Source: WHSW01 sp036794585
GTDB taxonomy: Bacteria; Actinomycetota; Thermoleophilia; Solirubrobacterales; 70-9
Direction of reading: 5' to 3'
Length of the DNA stretch: 19,909 nt
Assembly: GCA_036794585.1 (NCBI GenBank)
Contig: DAIRGH010000051.1
Location: forward strand, 1 to 19,909
Shown here piece by piece: positions 7,035-14,200 of this stretch (position 1 is the stretch's first letter; each line of letters opens with the position of its first letter). A program made the translations under genes and the position numbers. The notes beneath the pieces are model-generated. The model worked only from the letters and a program-made list of their open reading frames with translations. It did not search any database and was not told where the DNA came from.

Positions 7035-8021
7035 TTGGATCTCGAGCTGCTCGAAGCCACGCTCGCCGCTCGCGGCGAGCCGTCCTACCGCGCCCGGCAG
7101 GTGTGGGAGTGGAGCGCCCGCGGGGCGGGCTCCTACGAGGAGATGTCGAACCTGCCCAAGCCCCTGCGCGCCGGCCTCGCGAGCCAGGTTCCGTTCTCGA
7201 CCCTGGCGGTCGACGGAACCGCGCGCTCGGTGGACGGCACCGAGAAGGCGCTGTTTCGGACGGCTGACGGGCGGCCTGTGGAGGCGGTGCTCATGCGGTA
7301 TCGCGACCGGCGCCGCTCGCTCTGCCTCTCCAGCCAGTCGGGCTGTCCGCTCACCTGCACCTTCTGCGCCACCGGCGCCATGCGCTTCGGCCGCAATCTG
7401 AGCGCATCCGAGATCCTCGACCAGGCGCTTCACTTCCGCCGCGCCGAAGCCGTCGACCACGCCGTATTCATGGGCATGGGGGAGCCGATGATGAACCTCG
7501 ACGCCGTGCTCGCCGCCTGCGAGCGGCTGCCCGACCTCGGCATCGCGACCTCGCACACCACGATCTCGACCGTCGGCTGGCTGCCGGGGATCGAGCGGCT
7601 CGCCGGCGAAGGCCCGCGAGTGCGGCTGGCCCTGTCGCTGCACGCGCCCGACGACGCGCTGCGCTCCGAGCTGATGCCGGTCAACGAGCGCTACCCGCTC
7701 ACCGAGGTGCTGCAGGCGTGCCTCGCCTGGCGGGTGGCACGGCGGCGGCGGGTCTACGTCGAGTACCTGATGCTCGCCGGCGTCAACGACCGGCCCGAAC
7801 AGGCCTCGGCGCTCGCCGACCTGCTTCGCCCGCACGACGCGTTCAAGGTCAACCTGATCCCGTACAACCCGACCGGCAGCGACTTCGAAGGGTCCGGTCG
7901 CGAGGCGATCGCGGCGTTTCGCGAGCGCCTGGTCGAGCGCGGGGTTCCGGCGACGGTGCGGCTCACCCGCGGCCGCGACATCGCCGCCGCCTGCGGTCAG
8001 CTCGCCGCAGCGGCCAATTGA
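7035..8021 (+). CDS. rlmN: Dual-specificity 23S rRNA/tRNA A2503/A37-C2 methyltransferase RlmN
   Basis: RlmN is a radical-SAM methyltransferase that methylates C2 of A2503 in 23S rRNA and A37 in some tRNAs. The 328-residue product has the N-terminal helical domain (YRARQVWEW...EMSNLPKPLR), the radical-SAM cluster motif CPLTCTFC (C104, C108, C111) in the family context LSSQSGC, GMGEPMMN in the SAM-binding region, and NLIPYNPTGSDF near the C-terminus. The second catalytic cysteine is C320 in RGRDIAAACGQL; RlmN methylates this residue as an intermediate. It is a little shorter at the N-terminus than the E. coli enzyme. The start is a TTG at 7035 with no Shine-Dalgarno; the frame has no ATG or GTG upstream in the intergenic region. 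CACACT (7022-7027) seven bases before it is a possible weak -10 for a leaderless mRNA. The gene appears to be a housekeeping single unit. Confidence 0.95.
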   Translation: MDLELLEATLAARGEPSYRARQVWEWSARGAGSYEEMSNLPKPLRAGLASQVPFSTLAVDGTARSVDGTEKALFRTADGRPVEAVLMRYRDRRRSLCLSSQSGCPLTCTFCATGAMRFGRNLSASEILDQALHFRRAEAVDHAVFMGMGEPMMNLDAVLAACERLPDLGIATSHTTISTVGWLPGIERLAGEGPRVRLALSLHAPDDALRSELMPVNERYPLTEVLQACLAWRVARRRRVYVEYLMLAGVNDRPEQASALADLLRPHDAFKVNLIPYNPTGSDFEGSGREAIAAFRERLVERGVPATVRLTRGRDIAAACGQLAAAAN

Positions 8022-8106
8022 CGACGCCCATACGGGTTTCTACGGAATGAATTCGCGGAGCGCTGCCGATGCGCGGGGCCCGTCCGGGCGCGATCCTCAC
8101 TACACG

Positions 8107-8511
8107 ATGGAAAGGGTGCAGATCCTCGAAGCGCTCGACGAGCTGGTCTCGCTGGATCGAGATCAGCGTTCAGAGCTGGAGGTGCTCGCGCAGTCGACCA
8201 CTGTCGCGGAACGCCACCTCGAGGCTGCACTCGATCGGGGAGATACGACGGCAATCGGTGCGGCGGCGCGTCGCGGCAGTCTCACGGACGAGGAGCATGC
8301 GGTGGTCCGCTTCGGCATTTGTGGCCTGCGGGCGCTCGTGCAGGGAATGGAGTCCCGAGGCGAGGCGCCGCCCACCGAGGTCGTCGATGCACTCTCCGAC
8401 ATCGAAAGCTGGGCGCTGCCGCGGATCGACCAGTACGAGGCGGAGCGCCTCGGCGCGGTCCGCGGCCTCATCGAGGCCTGCGAGGCGGCAGCCGAGTCGC
8501 GGCGCTGTTGA
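8107..8511 (+). CDS. Hypothetical small helical protein
   Basis: I do not recognise this protein. From the ATG at 8107 it has 134 residues, MERVQILEALDELVSL..., and is nearly all amphipathic helix rich in Glu, Arg, Ala and Leu. There is no signal peptide or membrane helix, and only three cysteines (FGICGL, EACEAA and the terminal residue). An in-frame ATG at 8047 would add 20 residues, but those codons lack the strong GC3 bias and helical character of the rest, so 8107 is preferred; GATCCT (8092-8097) nine bases upstream could be its -10. Codon third positions are somewhat less GC-rich than in neighbours. It follows rlmN on the same strand with no clear promoter between them, and it ends in a hairpin. 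Confidence 0.6.
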   Translation: MERVQILEALDELVSLDRDQRSELEVLAQSTTVAERHLEAALDRGDTTAIGAAARRGSLTDEEHAVVRFGICGLRALVQGMESRGEAPPTEVVDALSDIESWALPRIDQYEAERLGAVRGLIEACEAAAESRRC

Positions 8512-8531
8512 GCCGCCTTATCTGAGGCGGC
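8512..8531. terminator. Bidirectional hairpin between convergent genes
   Basis: GCCGCCT (8512-8518), loop TATCTG, AGGCGGC (8525-8531) form a perfect 7-bp stem filling the 26-base gap between the stop of the plus-strand helical protein and the stop of the convergent minus-strand gene. There is no U-run. Its position immediately after both stops suggests a shared, bidirectional transcription-end structure. Confidence 0.55.
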
Positions 8532-8537
8532 CGCCGT

Positions 8538-8837
8538 CTAGTCCTCGTCGTAGTCCAGGAGGTCCTCGGCATCGGAGGCGCTTCCCGGCGGTACCCGCAG
8601 CGCGATGTCGCCGCGCCCCCACTCGTCCAGCGGCCAGTCGGCTGTGAGCACGGCCTCCATGCCCTGGTCGGTCAGCGCCTGGCGAAAGGCGCGCGCCGTC
8701 TCGAGCTCCTCGAAGTCGCGCACCACGTCCCAGTCGTCATATGCGGCGTCGCCCACGCGCAGCTCGTCGAGCCCGTCGGCATGTAGCTCGCCCCCGGCGG
8801 CGCTCCAGATCCTGCCGATTCGGTCGCGAAACCCCAT
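8538..8837 (-). CDS. Small acidic protein, possibly DUF2007-like
   Basis: This 99-residue protein is not firmly recognised. After MGFRDRIGRIW and the HADGLDELRVGDAAYDDWDVVRDF region comes ELETARAFRQALTDQGMEAVLTADW, followed by GDIALRVPPGSASDAEDLLD. That order (strand, helix, then a strand with an 'ALRVP-G-A-DAE-LL' ending) resembles the small DUF2007 / putative signal-transducing fold, which is an inference from pattern only. The protein is strongly acidic, ending DYDED. Its ATG lies three bases after the stop of the nitroreductase gene, so the two form an operon and are probably translationally coupled. Confidence 0.72.
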   Translation of the reverse strand: MGFRDRIGRIWSAAGGELHADGLDELRVGDAAYDDWDVVRDFEELETARAFRQALTDQGMEAVLTADWPLDEWGRGDIALRVPPGSASDAEDLLDYDED

Positions 8838-8840
8838 CGA

Positions 8841-9353
8841 TCAGCTCGGGACCGGCGTCAGCCGGACGACCGGGATCAGGCGGTCCCCGGCGCGCTGCTG
8901 GTAGACGCGGTAGCCGGCGTAGACCTCACACGCCAGATGCCACGCTCGCTCGCGCTCGGGTCCCGGCTCGATCGTCTTCGCCGTGTAGCGACGCTCTTCG
9001 CCGCGGGCCGTGAACGTGACGCCCGGGTTGGCGACCACGTTGTGGTACCAGCCAGGGTGCTTGACGTCGCCGCCGCGCGAGGCGACGAGCAGAACGTCCT
9101 CTCCGTCGCGGGCATACGTCAGCGGCGTCTCGCGCACCCGGCCGGACTTGGCGCCCTTCACCCGCAGGACGCCGACGCGGCGCAGGCCGGAGCTGGTCAG
9201 CCGTCCGCCGCTCAGCCGCATCAGCGGCCGGTCGATCCGCGGGGCGACGTTGATGTACCACCAAGCGCCGGGCCGCGAGGCGACGATCGCCTCGGCGATG
9301 CGCTCGAAGCGGGTGCGCTTGCGCGGCATGAGCTCCTCGCCTGAGCGCTCCAT
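8841..9353 (-). CDS. F420H2-type (deazaflavin-dependent) nitroreductase family protein
   Basis: This 170-residue protein matches the actinobacterial Ddn-like deazaflavin-dependent nitroreductase family. The split-barrel core shows LRVKGAKSGRVRETPLTYARDGEDVLLVASRGGDVKHPGWYHNVVANPGV, with the typical G-KSG--R-TPL, VASKGG-type and HP-WYHN motifs that contact the F420 cofactor. The C-terminal region has RAWHLACEVYAGYRVYQQRAGDRLIPVVRLTP. Members use reduced F420 to reduce quinones or nitro compounds, or bind related cofactors. The ATG at 9353 lies six bases after the -10 box TAGGCT, supporting a leaderless start. An internal ATG at 9329 preceded by GAGGAG is the alternative. It is the first gene of a two-gene minus-strand unit. 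Confidence 0.9.
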   Translation of the reverse strand: MERSGEELMPRKRTRFERIAEAIVASRPGAWWYINVAPRIDRPLMRLSGGRLTSSGLRRVGVLRVKGAKSGRVRETPLTYARDGEDVLLVASRGGDVKHPGWYHNVVANPGVTFTARGEERRYTAKTIEPGPERERAWHLACEVYAGYRVYQQRAGDRLIPVVRLTPVPS

Positions 9354-9359
9354 CGGCCA

Positions 9360-9369
9360 AGCCTAGACT
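9360..9369. promoter_or_regulatory. Overlapping divergent -10 boxes (TAGGCT minus, TAGACT plus)
   Basis: AGCCTAGACT contains a minus-strand TAGGCT (9365-9360), six bases from the nitroreductase ATG, and a plus-strand TAGACT (9364-9369), nine bases from the metallopeptidase ATG at 9379. The boxes share the central bases of a CTAG palindrome, so polymerase binding in one direction should block the other. This also supports transcription of the metallopeptidase from upstream of 9379. Confidence 0.55.
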
Positions 9370-9378
9370 CCGGCGCCG

Positions 9379-10306
9379 ATGAGGTGGCAGCGCCGCAAGG
9401 GCCGCAAGGGCCGCGACGTTGATCGACATCCGCGGTGCGTCGCCGGGGCCATCGGGCGGGGGCCCGGGCGGCGGCCTGCCGATCCCCGGCGGCGTCGCCG
9501 GGCTCGGGGGCGGCGCCGGGATCGTCGTGCTGATCGTCATCGTCGCGATCCAGGTGCTCGGCGGCGGCGGGGCGACCGGGTTCGACTTCGGGCCCGCGTT
9601 CGGCGGCGGTGCACAGGCGCCTGGGGCCGAGAATCCGGCGCCGATTCCGCGTGAGGAGGATCCTCAGGTCGATCTCAAGGACTTCTCCAGCTACGTGTTC
9701 ACCGACGCGCAGGACACGTGGTCGAAGATCTTCGACGATGAGGGGGAGAGCTATGACCGCGCCGAGCTGGTCCTCTACGACGGGGCGGTCAGCACCGGCG
9801 GCTGCGGCGACGCCACCTCGGCGGTCGGCCCGTTCTACTGCCCGGCCGACTCGCGCGTGTATCTCGACCTCAGCTTCTACGAGGACATGAGCCGCCAGCT
9901 CGGCGCACCGGGCGACTTCGCCTGGGCGTACGTGATCGCCCACGAGATCGGCCACCACGTCCAGAACCTCAAGGGCACGGACGACCAGGTCGCGGCGGCG
10001 GAAAACGACGATCCCGACAGCGCCAACGAGCTGTCGGTGCGGCTCGAGCTTCAGGCCGACTGCTACTCGGGCGTCTGGGCGGCGACCGTGTTCGCCGAGG
10101 GCGAGCTCGAGGCGGGCGACCTCGATGAGGCGTTCACGGCCGCCGAGGCCGTCGGCGACGACCGTCTGCAGAGTCAGGCCGGCCAGCGGATCGACCCCGA
10201 CAGCTTCACCCACGGCACCTCCGAGCAGCGGCGGACCTGGTTCGAGAACGGCTACGAGTCCGGCGACCCCGGCGACTGTGACACGTTCTCCCCGGACGAG
10301 GTCTAG
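9379..10306 (+). CDS. Neutral zinc metallopeptidase (YpfJ family), apparent 1-nt frameshift near N-terminus
   Basis: The main frame (from TTG 9419, 295 residues) encodes a YpfJ/PF04228-type membrane-anchored metallopeptidase. It has a Pro/Gly-rich start, a membrane helix at about 33-48, and a catalytic domain with the HEIGHH zinc motif (H175, E176, H179) in YVIAHEIGHHVQNLKG. The segment RLELQADCYSGVWA (E210, D214) supplies the third ligand region, and GGCGDATSAVGPFYCPAD is family-typical. The family N-terminus (MRWQ-RR--DNVEDRR) is present, but in the +1 frame: ATG 9379 reads MRWQRRKGRKGRDV, and the main frame continues IDIRGASPGP. Deleting one base of GTTG (9418-9421) joins them. Either the sequence has an indel, the gene is frameshifted, or translation really starts at TTG 9419. 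The role is probably envelope proteolysis, as for the family. Confidence 0.9.
9418..9421 (+). other. Apparent frameshift site (one extra base in GTTG)
   Basis: Reading from ATG 9379 gives ...GRDV up to GTT at 9418-9420, then the frame departs from the metallopeptidase. Reading GAC GTG ATC (one T removed) restores DVIDIRG, which matches the DNVEDRR-like family motif. The doubled T is the simplest indel position. No slippery heptamer or downstream structure typical of programmed shifts is evident. Confidence 0.6.
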
Positions 10307-10311
10307 AGGTT

Positions 10312-10317
10312 TAGGAT
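10312..10317 (+). promoter_or_regulatory. -10 box TAGGAT, leaderless promoter
   Basis: TAGGAT is followed by six bases and the GTG at 10324 of the small protein gene. It sits in the 17-base gap after the metallopeptidase stop. This gives the downstream gene its own leaderless transcript, rather than depending only on readthrough. Confidence 0.55.
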
Positions 10318-10323
10318 CGGCTC

Positions 10324-10779
10324 GTGGGCCTCTTCGACTTCTTCAAGCGAAGGCGTGAGCGCGAGAGCGCGGTGCAGCTGTCCGCTGGCACCGAGCCCGT
10401 CGTCGGTCAGCAGGTAGGGGGAGGGGAGTTCGACGTCAGCTCCCTGAACCTGCAGGGACCGGGGACGCTGGAGGGGCTCGAGGCGCTCGCCCAGCTCGGC
10501 CCGATGATCCAGAAGGCGATCGCCGAGGGCAACGTGACGATCGAGCAGGGCGAGAGTCAGGCGATCGACATGCGCGGGACCGGCCTGCGCGAGGAGATCA
10601 TGGGGATCATGAGCCAGCACGACATCGACCCCCAGACGGCAAGCGCCGGCGAGAACATCGACGCGAGCGCCTACGGCGACATGCAGAAGCAGATCCTCGA
10701 CGCCCTCGCCAAGCGAGGCATCGACCCGAACGCGAGCGGCTCGAGCGTCGACTTCCAGGTCAAGCCCGACGACGACTGA
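10324..10779 (+). CDS. Hypothetical protein, MGLFDFF-type N-terminus
   Basis: This 151-residue protein is not recognised. It begins MGLFDFFKRRRERE, an amphipathic basic stretch of the kind that can lie on a membrane surface. A low-complexity linker follows, then a helical region (LEGLEALAQLGPMIQKAIAEGNVTIEQ), and it ends with two similar helical segments about 55 residues apart: LREEIMGIMSQHDIDPQTA and MQKQILDALAKRGIDPNAS. These share a 'helix + -GIDP/-DIDP' pattern and may be a duplicated motif, somewhat like SHOCT-type short helical hairpins. There is no signal peptide and no cysteine. The start is the leaderless GTG after TAGGAT. The stop is 11 bases from that of the convergent cyclophilin gene. 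Confidence 0.72.
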   Translation: MGLFDFFKRRRERESAVQLSAGTEPVVGQQVGGGEFDVSSLNLQGPGTLEGLEALAQLGPMIQKAIAEGNVTIEQGESQAIDMRGTGLREEIMGIMSQHDIDPQTASAGENIDASAYGDMQKQILDALAKRGIDPNASGSSVDFQVKPDDD

Positions 10780-10790
10780 GCCCGGCGCGG

Positions 10791-11249
10791 CTAGTCGCTG
10801 AGCTCGACGCGCTCGATGACCTGCGGCTCGACGGGGCGGTCGCCGGCGCCGGTGGGCGTGGCCTCGATCGCGTCGACGGCGTCCATGCCGCCGGTGACCT
10901 GGCCGAAGACGGTGTGCTTGCCGTCGAGCCATGGGGCCTCGGCGGTGGTGACGATGAAGAACTGCGACCCGTTCGTGTTCGGGCCCGAGTTCGCCATCGC
11001 GAGCGCGCCGCGAGCGACCTTGTGCTGGTTGAACTCGTCCTCGAACGTGTAACCCGGGCCGCCGGTTCCGGTGCCCTCCGGGCAGCCGCCCTGGATCATG
11101 AAGTCGCTGATCACGCGGTGAAAGACGAGCCCGTCGTAGAACCCGTCGCCGGCCAGCTTGCGGAAGTTCTCGACCGTCTTCGGCGCGTCCTCGTCGAAGA
11201 GCTCGACCTCGATCTGCCCGGCGTTTGTGTGAAGCGTGGCGTTCGACAC
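10791..11249 (-). CDS. Peptidyl-prolyl cis-trans isomerase, cyclophilin type
   Basis: This 152-residue single-domain cytoplasmic cyclophilin catalyses cis-trans isomerisation of X-Pro bonds during folding. Family motifs are in order: NAGQIEVELFDEDAPKTVENF, FHRVISDFMIQGG (the catalytic Arg is in FHRV), GYTFEDEFN, LAMANSGPNTNGSQFFI and GKHTVFGQV (substrate-pocket His). There is no signal peptide, so it acts in the cytoplasm. The frame is open to 11315, but conserved sequence starts at the GTG 11249 (MSNATLHTNAG). That GTG lies eight bases after the -10 box TAGAGT, so a leaderless start is likely. It is divergent from the kinase/cyclase fusion, with 37 bases between starts. Confidence 0.95.
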   Translation of the reverse strand: MSNATLHTNAGQIEVELFDEDAPKTVENFRKLAGDGFYDGLVFHRVISDFMIQGGCPEGTGTGGPGYTFEDEFNQHKVARGALAMANSGPNTNGSQFFIVTTAEAPWLDGKHTVFGQVTGGMDAVDAIEATPTGAGDRPVEPQVIERVELSD

Positions 11250-11257
11250 GGATCGGC

Positions 11258-11263
11258 ACTCTA
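11258..11263 (-). promoter_or_regulatory. -10 box TAGAGT, leaderless cyclophilin promoter
   Basis: The minus strand reads TAGAGT, eight bases, then GTG 11249. Together with the plus-strand TATCCT at 11272-11277 it forms a very compact divergent promoter pair in the 37-base gap. Confidence 0.5.
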
Positions 11264-11271
11264 GCGGCCCG

Positions 11272-11277
11272 TATCCT
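11272..11277 (+). promoter_or_regulatory. -10 box TATCCT, kinase/cyclase fusion promoter
   Basis: TATCCT is followed by nine bases and the ATG at 11287. No Shine-Dalgarno is present before the ATG, so the mRNA probably starts within a few bases of it. The position also argues against the upstream in-frame codon at 11236, which lies on the far side of the box. Confidence 0.45.
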
Positions 11278-11286
11278 GAGCACAGG

Positions 11287-14200
11287 ATGCGCTGCCCATC
11301 GTGCGGCAACGTCAATCGTCCCGAAGCGCGCTTCTGCGACTCGTGCGGGTCGGCGCTCGAGGCTGCGTCGCCCGAGCAACAGCGGCCGGAGCAAGTGGCG
11401 CCGGACCGGGAGACGGTTGGCCGCTACGTCATCGACGAGTTCCTCGGGCGCAGCGGGCGCAAGCGGGTCTACAAGGCGCGCGATCCCGAGGCCGGCGATC
11501 GCGAGGTCGCGGTGGCCGTGTTCGAGACCGAGGGGATCGAGGAGACCGTGCTCGCGCGTGCGCGGCGCGAGACGCAGGCGATGGGAAAGTTGGGCGAGCA
11601 CGCGCACATCGTCCGCGTGCTCGACTCCGGCGAGGAGGACCGCACGCCGTACATCGTCAGCGAATACGCGGGTGGCGGCGACCTGGCGAGCACGCTCGAG
11701 GAATGCGACGGCCGGCGGCTGGAGATCGAGCGGGCGATCCAGATCGCGATCGACGTCTGCCGCGCACTCGAGCACGCGCATTCGCGCGGGATCATCCACC
11801 GCGATCTCAAGCCGGCCAACGTCTGGCTCGACGAGGACGGCTCGGCGCGACTCGGTGACTTCGGCCTCGCGACCACCGATCGGCGCTCGCGCGCCGCGAT
11901 CGAGGGCATGCTCGTCGGCACGGTCGCCTACCTGCCGCCCGAGCAGGCGCTCGGACGCAGCGCCGACCCGCGCTCCGACCTCTACTCGCTCGGCGCGATG
12001 CTCTACGAGCTGCTCACCGGCGAGCCGCCGTTCCCCGGCGAGGACGCGGTCGCGATCATCGGCCAGCACCTGACCGCCCAGCCGGTGGCGCCGTCGCGAC
12101 ACCGAGCCGAGATCCCGCACGCGCTCGACCGGGTGGTGCTGGACCTGCTCGCCAAGACGCCGGACGAACGGCCCGCGGGAGCTGCCTCCGCCAGACGCGC
12201 GCTCGAGGCCGCGGCGGAGGCGGGTGACGAGCCCGAGATCGAGGAGGCGGAGAATCCGCTCGAGGCGCTGGCCGGGGGCGTGTTCGTCGGCCGCGACCGC
12301 GAGCTCGATCAGATGCGCGCCGCGCTCGAGGATGCACTGGGCGGCGAGGGCCGCCTGCTGCTGGTCAGCGGCGATCCCGGGATCGGCAAGACCCGCACCG
12401 TCGAACAGCTCGGGACCTACGCCGGAGTCCGGGGTGCGCGTGTGCTCTGGGGACGTTGCCACGAGACCGACGGCGCGCCGCCTTACTGGCCGTGGTCGGA
12501 GGCGATTCGCGGTTATGTCCGTGAGGCCGACCCGGTCGGGCTGCGCTGGCAGCTCGGCAGCCGGGCGGCCGACGTGGCGCAGATCGTGCCCGAGCTGCGC
12601 GACCGCCTCGGGGATCTCGGCGAGCCCCCGCCGATGGACTCCGAGCAGGCCCGCTTCAGGATCTTCGACTCGCTCGCCGGCTTCCTCGCCGGGGCGTCCC
12701 AGTCGCGACCGCTCATGCTGGTCCTCGACGACCTGCACTGGGCGGACGAGCCCTCGCTGCTGCTGCTTCGCTTCGTCGCCAGGCGCCTCGCCGGCACGGG
12801 CCTCCTGATCGTCGGCAGCTACCGCGATGTCGAGCTCGGACGCCACCATTCGCTCGCCGGCACGCTCACCGATCTGGCCGGTGTGGATGGAACCCGGCGG
12901 GTCGCGCTGGGCGGTCTCGACGAGCAGGGGATCGCGAGCTACATCGAGCTCACGGCGGGCGTCGAGCGACCACCGCCCGATCTCACAGGAGCGATTCGCG
13001 AGCAGACCGGCGGCAACCCGTTCTTCATCGGCGAGGTCGTACGTCTGATGGCGGCCGAGGGGCGGCTCGGCCCCGACCAGGCCCGGGTCGAGGTGGCGAT
13101 CCCGCAGGGCGTGCGCGAGGTGGTCGGCCGGCGTCTGGACCGCCTGTCCGACGCAGCCAACGAGATCCTGCGGATGGCGGCGATCCAGGGTCGCAGCTTC
13201 CGCCTCTCCGTTCTCGACGAGGTCTGCGAGCGCTCGCCAGAGGAGATCGCGGCTGCGCTCCGCGAGGCGATCGACGCCCGGCTGATCGCCGAGTCGGGCG
13301 AGGAGCCCGGCAGCTACGCCTTCGCCCACGCGATCGTCCGCGAGACCCTGCACGCCGAGATCCCATCGGCGCGCCGGGCCTCGGTGCACCTGGAGATCGG
13401 CGAGGCGATCGAGAGGACATGCACGGAGGCCGACGACCATCTCGGCGAGCTGGCGCACCACTTCCTCGAGGCGGGCGCCGCCGGAGGCACCGAGCGCGCG
13501 GTCGACTACGCCACCCGGGCCGCGCGACAGGCGTCGGCGGGTCTCGCCTACGAGGAGGCGGCGAGCCTCTACGCGAAGGCGCTGGAGGCGCTCGACCTCG
13601 CCGGCGCAGGCGACTCCGAACGCCGGCTGGAGCTGCTGCTCGCGCTCGGCGCAGCGCAGACGCGCGCCGCGCGGGGACCGGAGGCGAGGGTGTCGCTGGA
13701 GCGGGCGTCGAACCTCGCCCGCGAGCTCGGCCGCCCGGAGGAGCTCGCGCGCGCCGCCCTCGCGATCTGCCTGCTCTCGGAAGCCGGCCGGCTGGACGAA
13801 CCCCTGATCGCCCTGCTCGAGGAGGCGCTGGAGGCGGTCGGCGAGGAGGACTCGCCGCTGCGCTCGCAGCTGCTCAGCGGTCTCGCTCAGGAGCTCTACT
13901 GGGTCGATGCCGCCGGACGCTCGGACGAGCTCGGGCTGGAGGCGCTCGAGATGGCGCGACGGGTGGGTGACCCGCAATCCGAGGCGCTGGCGCTGATCCG
14001 CCGTCAGTTCACCGGCGGGGTGGGCCACGAGGAGACGCAGCGCCGGCTGCGGGAGAGCCGCGAGCTGCACGACCTCGCCAAGCGGCTGGGCAACCTCGAG
14101 CTCGAGGTGCGGGCGCACGTATACCGGCTGCGCGACCGCCTCGAGCTCGGCGACATCCGCGGCGTCGACGCGGAGCTGGCGGCGTACGAGCGGCTCGCCC

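Noticed and set aside
5028..7835. Minus-strand open frame of 935 codons over the hydrolase, VOC, dehydrogenase and rlmN genes
   Set aside because: Arg/Ala/Gly-rich shadow translation; overlaps four genes with diagnostic motifs in other frames.
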